A DNA stretch of 5,896 bases from a bacterium (GCA_020056545.1 JAGVHM010000157.1:1-5896), one strand, 5' to 3'. Counted from the stretch's first letter, positions 1-5,876 are shown. Notes: generated from the letters alone by a model not told the origin. Translations and numbers: made by a program.

Positions 1-426
1 CTACCCGGATTTCCCCTCCGGCTGCTTTTCCACGTAGGCCGAGCGGGATACCGGGAGAGCGGTTGCCTGCCCCCGCGCGAGGACGCGGCCGCTCCCGTCC
101 GTGACCGTAAGCTCGCAGACCATCTGCTGCCGTCCCTTGTGGAAAATGCGGGACTCCCCTATCACCTCATCGCCGGGCATCGCCGCCCTGACGACGTTCA
201 TGCTGTACTGGACCCCCACCGCGTATTCCACGGAAATTACCGACAGCGCAAACGCGACGTCCGCGACGGCGAAGAGAAGCACACCGTGGCCGATGTTGTG
301 GGCGTTCAGGAACCTCTCCTCCACCTTCGCCGATACCCGGGCGTACCCCTCCCGCGCCTCCAGGAGCTTCATCCCGAAATCCCCGATCAGCCGGTCAGCG
401 TTCCAGACCTCCTCGATCCGCCCCAT
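1..426 (-). CDS. PaaI-like hotdog-fold acyl-CoA thioesterase
   Basis: A complete 141-residue protein; ATG at 426-424 and TAG at 3-1. The length and pattern match single-domain hotdog thioesterases of the PaaI/YbgC-like group, which hydrolyse acyl- or aryl-CoA thioesters in the cytoplasm, usually as tetramers. The diagnostic stretch is FLNAHNIGHGVLLFAVADVAF (residues 39-59): N41, the G46-H47-G48 turn at the start of the central helix, and D56 as the likely catalytic acid (equivalent to the active-site Asp of E. coli PaaI). A GRQQMVCELTVTD strand followed by a conserved VLARGQAT strand completes the fold. A purine-rich, G-run Shine-Dalgarno-like stretch (minus-strand AAGGGGGGGAG) immediately precedes the ATG. 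It lies downstream of the carbonic anhydrase-like gene on the same strand, separated by the palindromic repeat, so co-transcription is possible but may be attenuated. The substrate cannot be told from sequence; a paaI symbol is not justified without other paa genes. Confidence 0.85.
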   Translation of the reverse strand: MGRIEEVWNADRLIGDFGMKLLEAREGYARVSAKVEERFLNAHNIGHGVLLFAVADVAFALSVISVEYAVGVQYSMNVVRAAMPGDEVIGESRIFHKGRQQMVCELTVTDGSGRVLARGQATALPVSRSAYVEKQPEGKSG

Positions 427-436
427 CTCCCCCCCT

Positions 437-618
437 TAGCCCGTATTTCTCACCAAGCTTCTGCTGCGGCGGCGGATACGGGCATGTCTACTGCGTTGCG
501 CTCGGTCGGGCTCCTCGACGTAGTTTCAACTACGCCTGCGGCGCCCTCGGTCGCGACGCCTTGTATCCATACCCGTCTCCACCGCCTCGCGACGAAACCT
601 GGTGAGAAATGCGGGCTA
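437..618. repeat. 182-bp near-palindromic element with 19-bp terminal inverted repeats
   Basis: The two ends are inverted copies: TAGCCCGTATTTCTCACCA at 437-455 and TGGTGAGAAATGCGGGCTA at 600-618, 18 of 19 pairing, with the one exception a T/G pair. The symmetry continues inward: ACGGGCATG at 478-486 pairs with CATACCCGT at 568-576 (one mismatch), flanked by further GCGG-rich partial pairing. The exact centre is a 7-bp stem, CGTAGTT (519-525) and AACTACG (528-534), with a 2-nt loop. CTCGGTCG also occurs twice in direct orientation (501-508 and 546-553). No conserved protein is encoded. The element fills the gap between the two leftward genes: its right-end TAG is the stop codon of the carbonic anhydrase-like gene, and its left end lies about 10 nt before the thioesterase ATG. 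It resembles REP/BIME-type or MITE-like dispersed palindromes; a transcript would fold into a long hairpin. Copy number elsewhere cannot be judged from one window. Confidence 0.85.
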
Positions 619-1122
619 TCCCTTCCGGTAAGTCTGCGCGTAGTCCACGTAATGGTCGGCGGTGATCCGGTTGGCGACGGCCGATTCCGGCGCAAGGGTC
701 TTCACTACCTTCCCCGGCACCCCCATCACCAGGGAATGCGGAGGAATAATCGTCCTCGGAGCGACAACGGCGCCTGCCCCGATCACGCTTCCCGTCCCGA
801 TCACCACGCCGTCCAGCACGATCGCGCCGATCCCGATCATGCAGAAGTCCTCGATGACGCATCCGTGCGCCACGGCCCCGTGCCCGAACGTCACGGAGTC
901 CCCCACCTCCAGGGAGCACGCATGGGTCACGTGCAGGGTGCAGTTGTCCTGCACGTTTGTGCGCTTCCCGATCCGGACCCGGTTTATGTCGCCCCGGATG
1001 ACCGTGCCGAACCAGACGCTCGAGTCTTCCCCTATCTCGACGTCGCCGGTAACCCTCGCCGTATCCGCGACGAACACGCTCGGATCGCATGCGGGGAGGA
1101 CCCCCTTATAAGGCATAAGCAT
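616..1122 (-). CDS. Gamma-class carbonic anhydrase-like hexapeptide-repeat protein (CamH/YrdA/PaaY type)
   Basis: 168 residues; a left-handed beta-helix protein built of hexapeptide repeats (for example VTGDVEIGEDSSVWFG and VIGTGSVIGAGAVV), normally a trimer with a metal at each subunit interface. All three metal-binding histidines of the gamma-CA family are present: H64 (CTLHV), H81 and H86 (TFGHGAVAHGC). The companion R43, D45, N56, Q58 and D59 also fit the family. It lacks the extended acidic loop carrying the proton-shuttle glutamate of Methanosarcina Cam, so it belongs with the shorter CamH/YrdA/PaaY forms, only some of which show CO2 hydration. The start is the ATG at 1122, chosen because AGGAGG lies 9 nt upstream and family members begin close to the PYKG motif; a TTG at 1149 would place the Shine-Dalgarno inside the gene. 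The TAG stop falls within the end of the palindromic repeat. It is divergent from the CODH operon, which makes a role in handling the CO2 product attractive but unproven. PaaY-like thioesterase or a structural role are alternatives. Confidence 0.9.
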   Translation of the reverse strand: MLMPYKGVLPACDPSVFVADTARVTGDVEIGEDSSVWFGTVIRGDINRVRIGKRTNVQDNCTLHVTHACSLEVGDSVTFGHGAVAHGCVIEDFCMIGIGAIVLDGVVIGTGSVIGAGAVVAPRTIIPPHSLVMGVPGKVVKTLAPESAVANRITADHYVDYAQTYRKG

Positions 1123-1131
1123 GCGAACCGG

Positions 1132-1137
1132 CCTCCT
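1132..1137 (-). promoter_or_regulatory. Shine-Dalgarno site deciding the carbonic anhydrase-like gene start
   Basis: The minus strand reads AGGAGG, a perfect anti-16S match, 9 nt before the ATG at 1122. This selects that ATG over the TTG at 1149 and the ATG at 1116 (15 nt spacing). Confidence 0.85.
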
Positions 1138-1151
1138 GATATTTTCCAATC

Positions 1152-1157
1152 ATTGTA
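1152..1157 (-). promoter_or_regulatory. Candidate -10 box for the leftward genes
   Basis: The minus strand reads TACAAT (5 of 6 to the sigma-70 consensus) about 30 nt upstream of the carbonic anhydrase-like ATG, which would leave a leader of about 20-25 nt carrying the AGGAGG site. No good -35 hexamer is visible 16-18 nt further upstream, so the call is tentative; it might need an activator. Confidence 0.35.
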
Positions 1158-1230
1158 CCGGGAATTACCGTCGAATGGGGAGCTCGGCGCCTCGCGGAAA
1201 GAGAACGGCGCATTTCTTCCTTCATTGCGT

Positions 1231-1260
1231 TTGACATCCGTTCGCCGACGGAGGGATGAT
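1231..1260 (+). promoter_or_regulatory. Candidate sigma-70 promoter of the coo operon
   Basis: A perfect -35 hexamer TTGACA (1231-1236) is followed 18 nt later by GATGAT (1255-1260), 4 of 6 to the -10 consensus. Transcription would begin near 1267, giving a leader of about 40 nt before the cooF-like ATG at 1307. The position in the divergent gap and the distance to the first gene are sensible. The weak -10 and one-base-long spacer suggest a regulated promoter. No experimental support is available from sequence alone. Confidence 0.45.
1237..1252. promoter_or_regulatory. Dyad TCCGT-N6-ACGGA inside the coo promoter spacer
   Basis: Perfect 5-bp inverted arms (TCCGT at 1237-1241, ACGGA at 1248-1252) separated by 6 nt lie between the candidate -35 and -10 boxes. 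The 5-6-5 geometry is that of CRP/CooA-type sites, but the arms do not match the known CooA half-site (TGTCR). The position would suit a repressor or a MerR-type activator that acts in the spacer. A dyad this short can arise by chance, so this is a candidate operator only. Confidence 0.3.
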
Positions 1261-1290
1261 GTGTGTACCGCGTTTTCCCACGTCCGCTCC

Positions 1291-1298
1291 AAGGGGAG
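1291..1298 (+). promoter_or_regulatory. Shine-Dalgarno site deciding the cooF-like start
   Basis: AAGGGGAG ends 8 nt before the ATG at 1307. An earlier in-frame ATG at 1256 would overlap the candidate -10 region, has no comparable site, and would add 17 residues with no family resemblance ahead of the MKKVALDPRKC start typical of such ferredoxins. Confidence 0.75.
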
Positions 1299-1306
1299 AA
1301 AGCCCC

Positions 1307-1891
1307 ATGAAAAAAGTCGCACTCGACCCGCGCAAATGCACCGCATGCAGGACGTGCGAGTTGCAATGCTCCATCGCTCACTCCCGCTCCGGCGACCTTT
1401 ACTCGGCGATCTTCGAGTCGCCGCCGAGCCTCTCGCGGGTGAAGGTCTCATGGACACCCGGCCTGAATGTCCCCGTACGCTGCGTGCACTGCGAAAACGC
1501 TCCATGCCTGCTGGCATGCCCCGTGGGCGCCATCGCGGAGGACGCCGCGACCGGCACGGTGCAGGTCAGGGAGGAAAAGTGCATCGGCTGCTTCACCTGC
1601 CTGCTCGTTTGCCCCTACGGCGCCGTCCGGCTCTCCTTCGACCGGAAGAAGGCACATAAGTGCGACGGCTGCAGGGACCGGCTGCGCGAGGGGCTCGAAC
1701 CCGCATGCGTGTCGGGCTGCCCCACGAAGGCGCTTCTGTTCACCGACTTCGACGAGATCACCGCAAAGAAGATACTTGAAACCGCCGCGCGGGAGGCGGC
1801 CGCACTGGCCCAGGCGGGTGCGGTTGCTTCGCATGAAAGGTCCTCCCTCGAACTGATCCTCGAGATGCGGAAGGAGATGGCTCATGGATGA
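1307..1891 (+). CDS. cooF: CooF-like four-[4Fe-4S] ferredoxin, CODH electron-transfer subunit
   Basis: 194 residues, close to the usual CooF size (about 190). Sixteen cysteines fall in the order expected for four [4Fe-4S] clusters in the HycB/DmsB/CooF ferredoxin family: C11, C14, C17, C21; C59, C62, C67, C71; C92, C95, C98, C102; and C119, C122, C134, C138. As in the family, clusters are bound by cysteines from paired motifs rather than strictly in this linear grouping. There is no signal peptide or membrane segment, so it should be cytoplasmic. The C-terminal 50 residues are predicted helical and lack cysteine. The role inferred is to accept electrons from the CODH and pass them to a partner, here most simply the flavoprotein two genes downstream. 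The stop codon overlaps the cooS start by 8 nt (ATGGATGA), implying translational coupling. The related ferredoxin subunits of formate dehydrogenases or hydrogenases are excluded mainly by the adjacency to cooS. Confidence 0.88.
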   Translation: MKKVALDPRKCTACRTCELQCSIAHSRSGDLYSAIFESPPSLSRVKVSWTPGLNVPVRCVHCENAPCLLACPVGAIAEDAATGTVQVREEKCIGCFTCLLVCPYGAVRLSFDRKKAHKCDGCRDRLREGLEPACVSGCPTKALLFTDFDEITAKKILETAAREAAALAQAGAVASHERSSLELILEMRKEMAHG

Positions 1892-3815
1892 CAAGGCCGG
1901 ACGGACGGATTTCGCAAATCCGGGAGACATCGAGCTCCTTCGGAAGGCGGAGAGGGAGAACATCCAGCTGGGGACGGACCGCCTGAAAAAAATGATGCCC
2001 CAGTGCGGGTTCGGGGAGCTGGGGACCTGCTGCACCCTTTGCTACCTCGGGCCGTGCAGGATCGACCCGTTCGACAGCGGGCCGAAGCTGGGGGTCTGCG
2101 GAGCGAACGCAGACGTAATCGTGGCCCGGAATTTCCTGCGGGCGGCCGTCGGCGGCGCCTCTTCCCACGTGGGCCACGCCCGCGAGCTTGTCCTCCTGCT
2201 CCTGGATGTGGCGGAGGGGAAGGCGCCCGCATACCGGATTCGCGACGAGGCGAAGCTTCTCTCCGTCGCGTCGCGGCTGGGTGTAGGCACCGACGGACGG
2301 ACCGTGGACGCCATCGCCGCCGACGTTGCCCGCAAGGCGATCGAGGACTTCGGCAGGCAGGACGGGAAGCCGATGAACTGGATCCGCGGCCGGGCCTCGA
2401 AGAAGGAATACGAGAAGTGGGAAAAGCTTGGGCTGATCGTCTCAAACCCGCACAACGAGATAGAGACCGCGATGCACCGGACCTCGATGGGGAACGACGC
2501 CGACCCCATGAACCTGTGGGTGGCGACCTTAAGGATGGGGATTGTGGACAACTTCGCGGGTCTTATGCTGGCGACCGACATCTCCGACATCCTCTTCGGC
2601 ACTCCTTCGCCGAAAGTGGTCTCCGCCAACTACGCTGTGATCAAGGACGGCTCCGTCAACATCGCCTGCCACGGGCACAACCCGATAATGGCTTCGAAGC
2701 TGGTCGAGTGGGCGGACAAGATAGAGGGCGAGGCAACGGCCGCCGGTGCGGATCGGATCAACGTCGTCGGCATCTGCTGCATCGGCAACGAGCTCGCCAC
2801 CCGGTCCGGCGCCTCCTACGCGGGCCACCTGGCCCAGGCCGAGCTGTTCCTGACTACCGGCGCCATCGACGCGATGGTCGTGGACGTTCAATGCATATGG
2901 CCCAGCCTTGCGACCCTTGCGAAGTGCTACAAGACCAGGTTCATCACCACCGTGCCGTTCGTCAGGAACCCCGAGGCGATACACGTCGAGTTCCACCCGG
3001 AAACCGCCGACGAGCGTGCGAAGGAGATCCTGCGTCACGGCATCGCGGCGTTCCGGGAGAGAAAGGCAGGGGGCGTGGAGACCTGCATTCCGAAAGCGAG
3101 CGCGAAGATGTTGACCGGGATATCGGTGGAGGCCCTCGTATCCGTGCTCTCCGCCGTCGATGCGCACGACCCGCTTGCCCCCGTGGTGAACGCCGTCGTT
3201 TCAGGCGATATCCTCGGAGCCGTCGGGGTCGTCGGCTGTCCCAACCCGAAGCTTCGGCAATCCTCGATGACCGAGAGGATGGTCGCCGAGCTCCTGCGTA
3301 ACGATGTCCTTGTTGTCACGACCGGGTGCACGAACCATATACTCGCCCAGGCGGGATTCCTGACATCGGAGGCAACGGAAAAATACGCCGGTAAAAAACT
3401 CCGGGGCGTCCTTGCCGCCCTGGGAAAGGCCGCGGGACTGGGCGCGCCGCTTCCGCCCGTCCTTCACATGGGCTCGTGCGTGGACAACTCCCGCATCTAC
3501 GACCTGCTGGCCGCCCTCGCCGACAAAATCGGCATCGAGATCAGCCAGCTGCCGGTGGCGGGATCGGCGCCGGAATTCATCACGGAGAAGGCGATCTCGA
3601 TCGGGAGCTTCTTCCTCGCGGCCGGGATCCTGGTCCATGTCGCGCCGCCGCCCAGGGTGTTCGGCAGCCCGTTCGCAGTCGATCTTCTCACTGAAAAACT
3701 TCCCGGGATCAACGGCGGGAAGGCGCTGGTCGAAACGGACCCGGAGAAAGCTGCGGCGGGGATCATCGCGCACATCCGTGAAAAGCGGCAGGCGCTCGGC
3801 CTGGCGCAGGTCTGA
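1884..3815 (+). CDS. cooS: Anaerobic Ni-Fe carbon monoxide dehydrogenase, catalytic subunit
   Basis: 643 residues, full length (Carboxydothermus CODH-II has 636). It catalyses CO + H2O to CO2 + 2H+ + 2e- as a cytoplasmic homodimer. D-cluster cysteines are C41 and C49 (CX7C spacing, the [4Fe-4S] type rather than the CX2C [2Fe-2S] type of Desulfovibrio vulgaris); B-cluster cysteines are C50, C53, C58 and C72. C-cluster ligands are all present: the HGHNP histidine (263-267), the GICCIGNE cysteine pair (298-299), C337, C452, C482 and C532, plus K569 corresponding to catalytic Lys563 of CODH-II. The HMGSCVDNSR signature lies at 528-537. In the helix expected to form the histidine proton channel, H95 and H98 are kept but the next two positions are E101 and L104. 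The ATG at 1884 has AAGGAG 7 nt upstream and overlaps the cooF-like stop. No acetyl-CoA synthase gene is nearby, so this looks like a monofunctional CODH. Confidence 0.98.
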   Translation: MDDKAGRTDFANPGDIELLRKAERENIQLGTDRLKKMMPQCGFGELGTCCTLCYLGPCRIDPFDSGPKLGVCGANADVIVARNFLRAAVGGASSHVGHARELVLLLLDVAEGKAPAYRIRDEAKLLSVASRLGVGTDGRTVDAIAADVARKAIEDFGRQDGKPMNWIRGRASKKEYEKWEKLGLIVSNPHNEIETAMHRTSMGNDADPMNLWVATLRMGIVDNFAGLMLATDISDILFGTPSPKVVSANYAVIKDGSVNIACHGHNPIMASKLVEWADKIEGEATAAGADRINVVGICCIGNELATRSGASYAGHLAQAELFLTTGAIDAMVVDVQCIWPSLATLAKCYKTRFITTVPFVRNPEAIHVEFHPETADERAKEILRHGIAAFRERKAGGVETCIPKASAKMLTGISVEALVSVLSAVDAHDPLAPVVNAVVSGDILGAVGVVGCPNPKLRQSSMTERMVAELLRNDVLVVTTGCTNHILAQAGFLTSEATEKYAGKKLRGVLAALGKAAGLGAPLPPVLHMGSCVDNSRIYDLLAALADKIGIEISQLPVAGSAPEFITEKAISIGSFFLAAGILVHVAPPPRVFGSPFAVDLLTEKLPGINGGKALVETDPEKAAAGIIAHIREKRQALGLAQV

Positions 3816-3845
3816 CCGCGGGATCACGGGAGAACGGGCGCCCCC

Positions 3846-5090
3846 ATGGAACGGGTCTTGATCGTCGGCAACGGGTACGCGGGACTTGCGGCCGCGAGGA
3901 CCCTTGCGTCGAAACAAGGGGTTTCCGTCACCATGGTATCGGCGGAACCCTGCCCCGCCTACGTGCCGCACCTGCTGCCCGAGCTTGCCGCAGGGAAAAA
4001 GAGCGAGGCCGATCTATTCCTCCTGGATCAGGCGGACTACGCGGGATTGCGCGTCTCCCTCCGGCCGGGCGCCGAGGTGAAAAAACTCTCCGCGAAAAAC
4101 AGGATCGCCCTGCTCTCAAACGGCGAGACGATGGAATTCGACAAGGCGCTAATCGCCACGGGCGCGAGCCCCTGGATCCCCGGGGAACTCAAGGAAGTAG
4201 AGCAACTCTGTGCAAACGTCATCACGATGAAGCGGATAGCGGACGCAAAGACGCTCAAAGGTTTTATAGAGAAGGGGGCAACGAGGGTCGCCATTATCGG
4301 CGCGGGCAGGGTCGGCATGCTGCTCGCCGAGGCGCTTAAAAGTTCCGGCGTTTCCGTTTCGGTCATCGAGATCGGCGCGAGGATCCTTGCAACAATGCTG
4401 GAAGAGGATGTGGCGGAAAAGCTCCACCCGATCCTCGCGGAGCGACGCCATCTGCGCATCCATACGGGCACGAAGATCGCCGGCGTCGAATGCGAAGGCG
4501 CGATCGCCCGGGAAATACGCCTCTCCGACGGAAACACCATCCCCTGCCACGTCGTGGTGATCGCAACCGGGGTCACGCCGAACACCGTGTTCATGGAAAA
4601 CGGCCCGGCGGACGGAGAGGGGGTCGCCGTCGATAATCGGATGGAAACCGCCGATCGGGGGATTTATGCGGCGGGAGACGTCGTCCGTTTTGAAACCGTC
4701 ACCGGCAGGCGGGAGGTCGGCCAGCTCGCGCAGAACGCCCGCGTGCAGGGAGATATCGCCGCAATGAACATCGCCGGGGAGAATGCATTGTGCCCGCCTT
4801 CCTTCATCGGAAACGTTGTGAAGATCGATCCCCTCATCGCCGCTCGGATCGGGGACATCGACGGGAGCGACCGTGCGGACTTCCGAATCGGGAGAAGCTT
4901 CGCACGAGCAACCGTCGAGGGACGGACGGTGATTGGAATCCAGTTTGTAGGCGACCCCGAAGATCTCAGGGGGCTCGCGCCGGCCGTTCTCAAGAAATTC
5001 ACGCGTGAGGACTTAAGCGACCTGTTTCAAGGACGGCTCGACATCGGGCTTGCCCCCCTTCTCGCGGCGAGAAGCCATTCATGGGCCTGA
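3846..5090 (+). CDS. FAD/NAD(P)-dependent oxidoreductase of the CODH cluster (FNOR)
   Basis: 414 residues; a two-dinucleotide-fold flavoprotein of the pyridine nucleotide-disulfide oxidoreductase superfamily. The FAD-binding GxGxxG is G8-N-G10-YA-G13, a second FAD contact is the ATG motif at 104-106, and the flavin-contacting YAAGDV lies at 274-279 (D278). The NAD(P)-binding fold is at 147-175 with G152-A-G154-RV-G157; the acidic E175 at the end of its second strand favours NAD over NADP. The last 90 or so residues form the dimerisation domain. Where NADH oxidases and CoA-disulfide reductases carry a redox cysteine after the FAD fold, the segment reads CPAYVPHLLPELAAG, with histidine at the aligned place by eye; C36 lies several residues earlier. 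This suggests direct flavin chemistry with a ferredoxin partner, as in rubredoxin reductase or NirB-type domains. It begins 30 nt after cooS; the best Shine-Dalgarno (GGGAG, 3828-3832) is a long 13 nt from the ATG, with a GGGCGCCC palindrome between. Likely job: transfer of CO-derived electrons from the ferredoxin to NAD+. Confidence 0.88.
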   Translation: MERVLIVGNGYAGLAAARTLASKQGVSVTMVSAEPCPAYVPHLLPELAAGKKSEADLFLLDQADYAGLRVSLRPGAEVKKLSAKNRIALLSNGETMEFDKALIATGASPWIPGELKEVEQLCANVITMKRIADAKTLKGFIEKGATRVAIIGAGRVGMLLAEALKSSGVSVSVIEIGARILATMLEEDVAEKLHPILAERRHLRIHTGTKIAGVECEGAIAREIRLSDGNTIPCHVVVIATGVTPNTVFMENGPADGEGVAVDNRMETADRGIYAAGDVVRFETVTGRREVGQLAQNARVQGDIAAMNIAGENALCPPSFIGNVVKIDPLIAARIGDIDGSDRADFRIGRSFARATVEGRTVIGIQFVGDPEDLRGLAPAVLKKFTREDLSDLFQGRLDIGLAPLLAARSHSWA

Positions 5091-5845
5091 AGATCGCGGT
5101 GGCCGGCAAGGGCGGCTCCGGCAAGACCACGATCTCGGTGCTACTCGCGAAAATCCTTTCGGAAGACGGCCAGAAGGTCCTCCTGGTCGATCTCGACTCC
5201 GATCCGAACCTGGCGAACGCTCTTGGCGTCCCCGCCGGCGCCGCATCTCCCCTGGTTCATCGCAAGGAGCTTGTCGCCGAGCGGACCGGTTCGACCGGAG
5301 AGCCGGGAGGGATGTTTTTGCTTAACCCGAGCGTCGTGGATCTCATCGAATCGCACGCGCTGAAAGTTACTGACCGCGTCTCGCTCCTTCCCGTCGGCAC
5401 CATAGAGTCCGCCGGGGAGGGGTGCTTCTGCCCCCAGACCGCATTCGTACGGGCGCTGGTGAGCAAGGTCGTGCTGGGCAAGGACGAATCCGTGATCCTC
5501 GACCTGGAGGCGGGACTCGAGGCGTTCGGCAGGGCCGTGGTGGAAGGGCTTGACCTTCTTCTGATCGTCGTCGAGCCCGGGATGAGGTCGGTGGAAACCG
5601 CGAAGCGGATACTGCGCATGTTGCCGGATCTTGGGATCAGGAGCGCCAGGATCGTCGCCAATAAGGTCCGGCCCGGAAACCTGGCCCTTCTTGCGCGCCA
5701 GCTTTCTGAAAACGGCCTGTCGGCGGACATTGTGCTCGCGTACAGCGACGAACTTGTCGCTCGCGACCTGGATGGAAGATCCGTATTCGATTACCTGGAT
5801 TCAAGGTTCGAGGAGGAGGCGAAGGCTGTTTTTGGTGCTCTTTGA
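5081..5845 (+). CDS. cooC: CooC nickel-insertion ATPase for CODH maturation
   Basis: 254 residues, the usual CooC length. A SIMIBI/MinD-type P-loop ATPase: the deviant Walker A motif GKGGSGKTT spans 9-17, with signature K10 and catalytic K15; the VDLDSDPNLANALG stretch (36-49) is the switch I/A' region, and VILDLEAGLEAFGR (138-151) is the CooC-specific switch II/Walker B with D141. The metal-binding CXC pair, C115 and C117 in GEGCFCP, matches the cysteines that bind one Ni or Zn ion at the dimer interface of Carboxydothermus CooC1. Known role: ATP-dependent dimerisation and delivery of nickel to the CODH C-cluster in the cytoplasm. The ATG overlaps the upstream stop by 10 nt (ATGGGCCTGA) with only a weak GAGAAG purine tract, pointing to translational coupling. 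No cooT or cooJ nickel-binding partners follow within the window. Nif/Mrp-type relatives are excluded by the CXC and the EAGLE-type motif. Confidence 0.96.
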   Translation: MGLKIAVAGKGGSGKTTISVLLAKILSEDGQKVLLVDLDSDPNLANALGVPAGAASPLVHRKELVAERTGSTGEPGGMFLLNPSVVDLIESHALKVTDRVSLLPVGTIESAGEGCFCPQTAFVRALVSKVVLGKDESVILDLEAGLEAFGRAVVEGLDLLLIVVEPGMRSVETAKRILRMLPDLGIRSARIVANKVRPGNLALLARQLSENGLSADIVLAYSDELVARDLDGRSVFDYLDSRFEEEAKAVFGAL

Positions 5846-5852
5846 GAGCTCT

Positions 5853-5876
5853 GCCGGGTGGGTAGCGCCGGTTTTT
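5853..5876 (+). terminator. Weak possible Rho-independent terminator after cooC
   Basis: A short GCCGG / CCGGT pairing (5853-5857 with 5868-5872, including one G-T pair) with an approximately 10-nt loop runs into a five-T tract (5872-5876), 8 nt after the cooC stop. The stem is too short to be convincing; the operon may instead continue past the window or end by another route. Confidence 0.2.

Noticed and set aside
450..695. An 81-codon minus-strand frame across the palindromic repeat
   Set aside because: It is composed of the repeat and the out-of-frame end of the carbonic anhydrase-like gene, with no ribosome-binding site or family resemblance.
1123..1149. TTG at 1149 as start of the carbonic anhydrase-like gene (nine extra residues)
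   Set aside because: The AGGAGG Shine-Dalgarno would lie within codons 5-6; the ATG at 1122 has ideal spacing and matches the family N-terminus.
1256..1306. Earlier ATG at 1256 as the cooF-like start
   Set aside because: It overlaps the candidate -10 box, lacks a good ribosome-binding site and adds a 17-residue extension unlike the family.
1138..1306. Known CooA (TGTCR-N6-YGACA) or RcoM-type CO-sensor sites
   Set aside because: I searched the divergent gap by eye and found no match to the CooA half-sites, nor a regular series of TTNNNG repeats as expected for RcoM.
139..1659. A 506-codon open frame on the plus strand
   Set aside because: It runs antisense through the thioesterase and carbonic anhydrase-like genes, crosses the palindrome and overlaps the ferredoxin out of frame; it is R/P/H-rich with no recognisable domain, typical of a high-GC shadow frame.
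2003..3301. A 432-codon plus-strand frame inside cooS
   Set aside because: It is the +1 shadow of cooS: arginine/glycine-rich, without domains, while the cooS frame has every expected cluster ligand.
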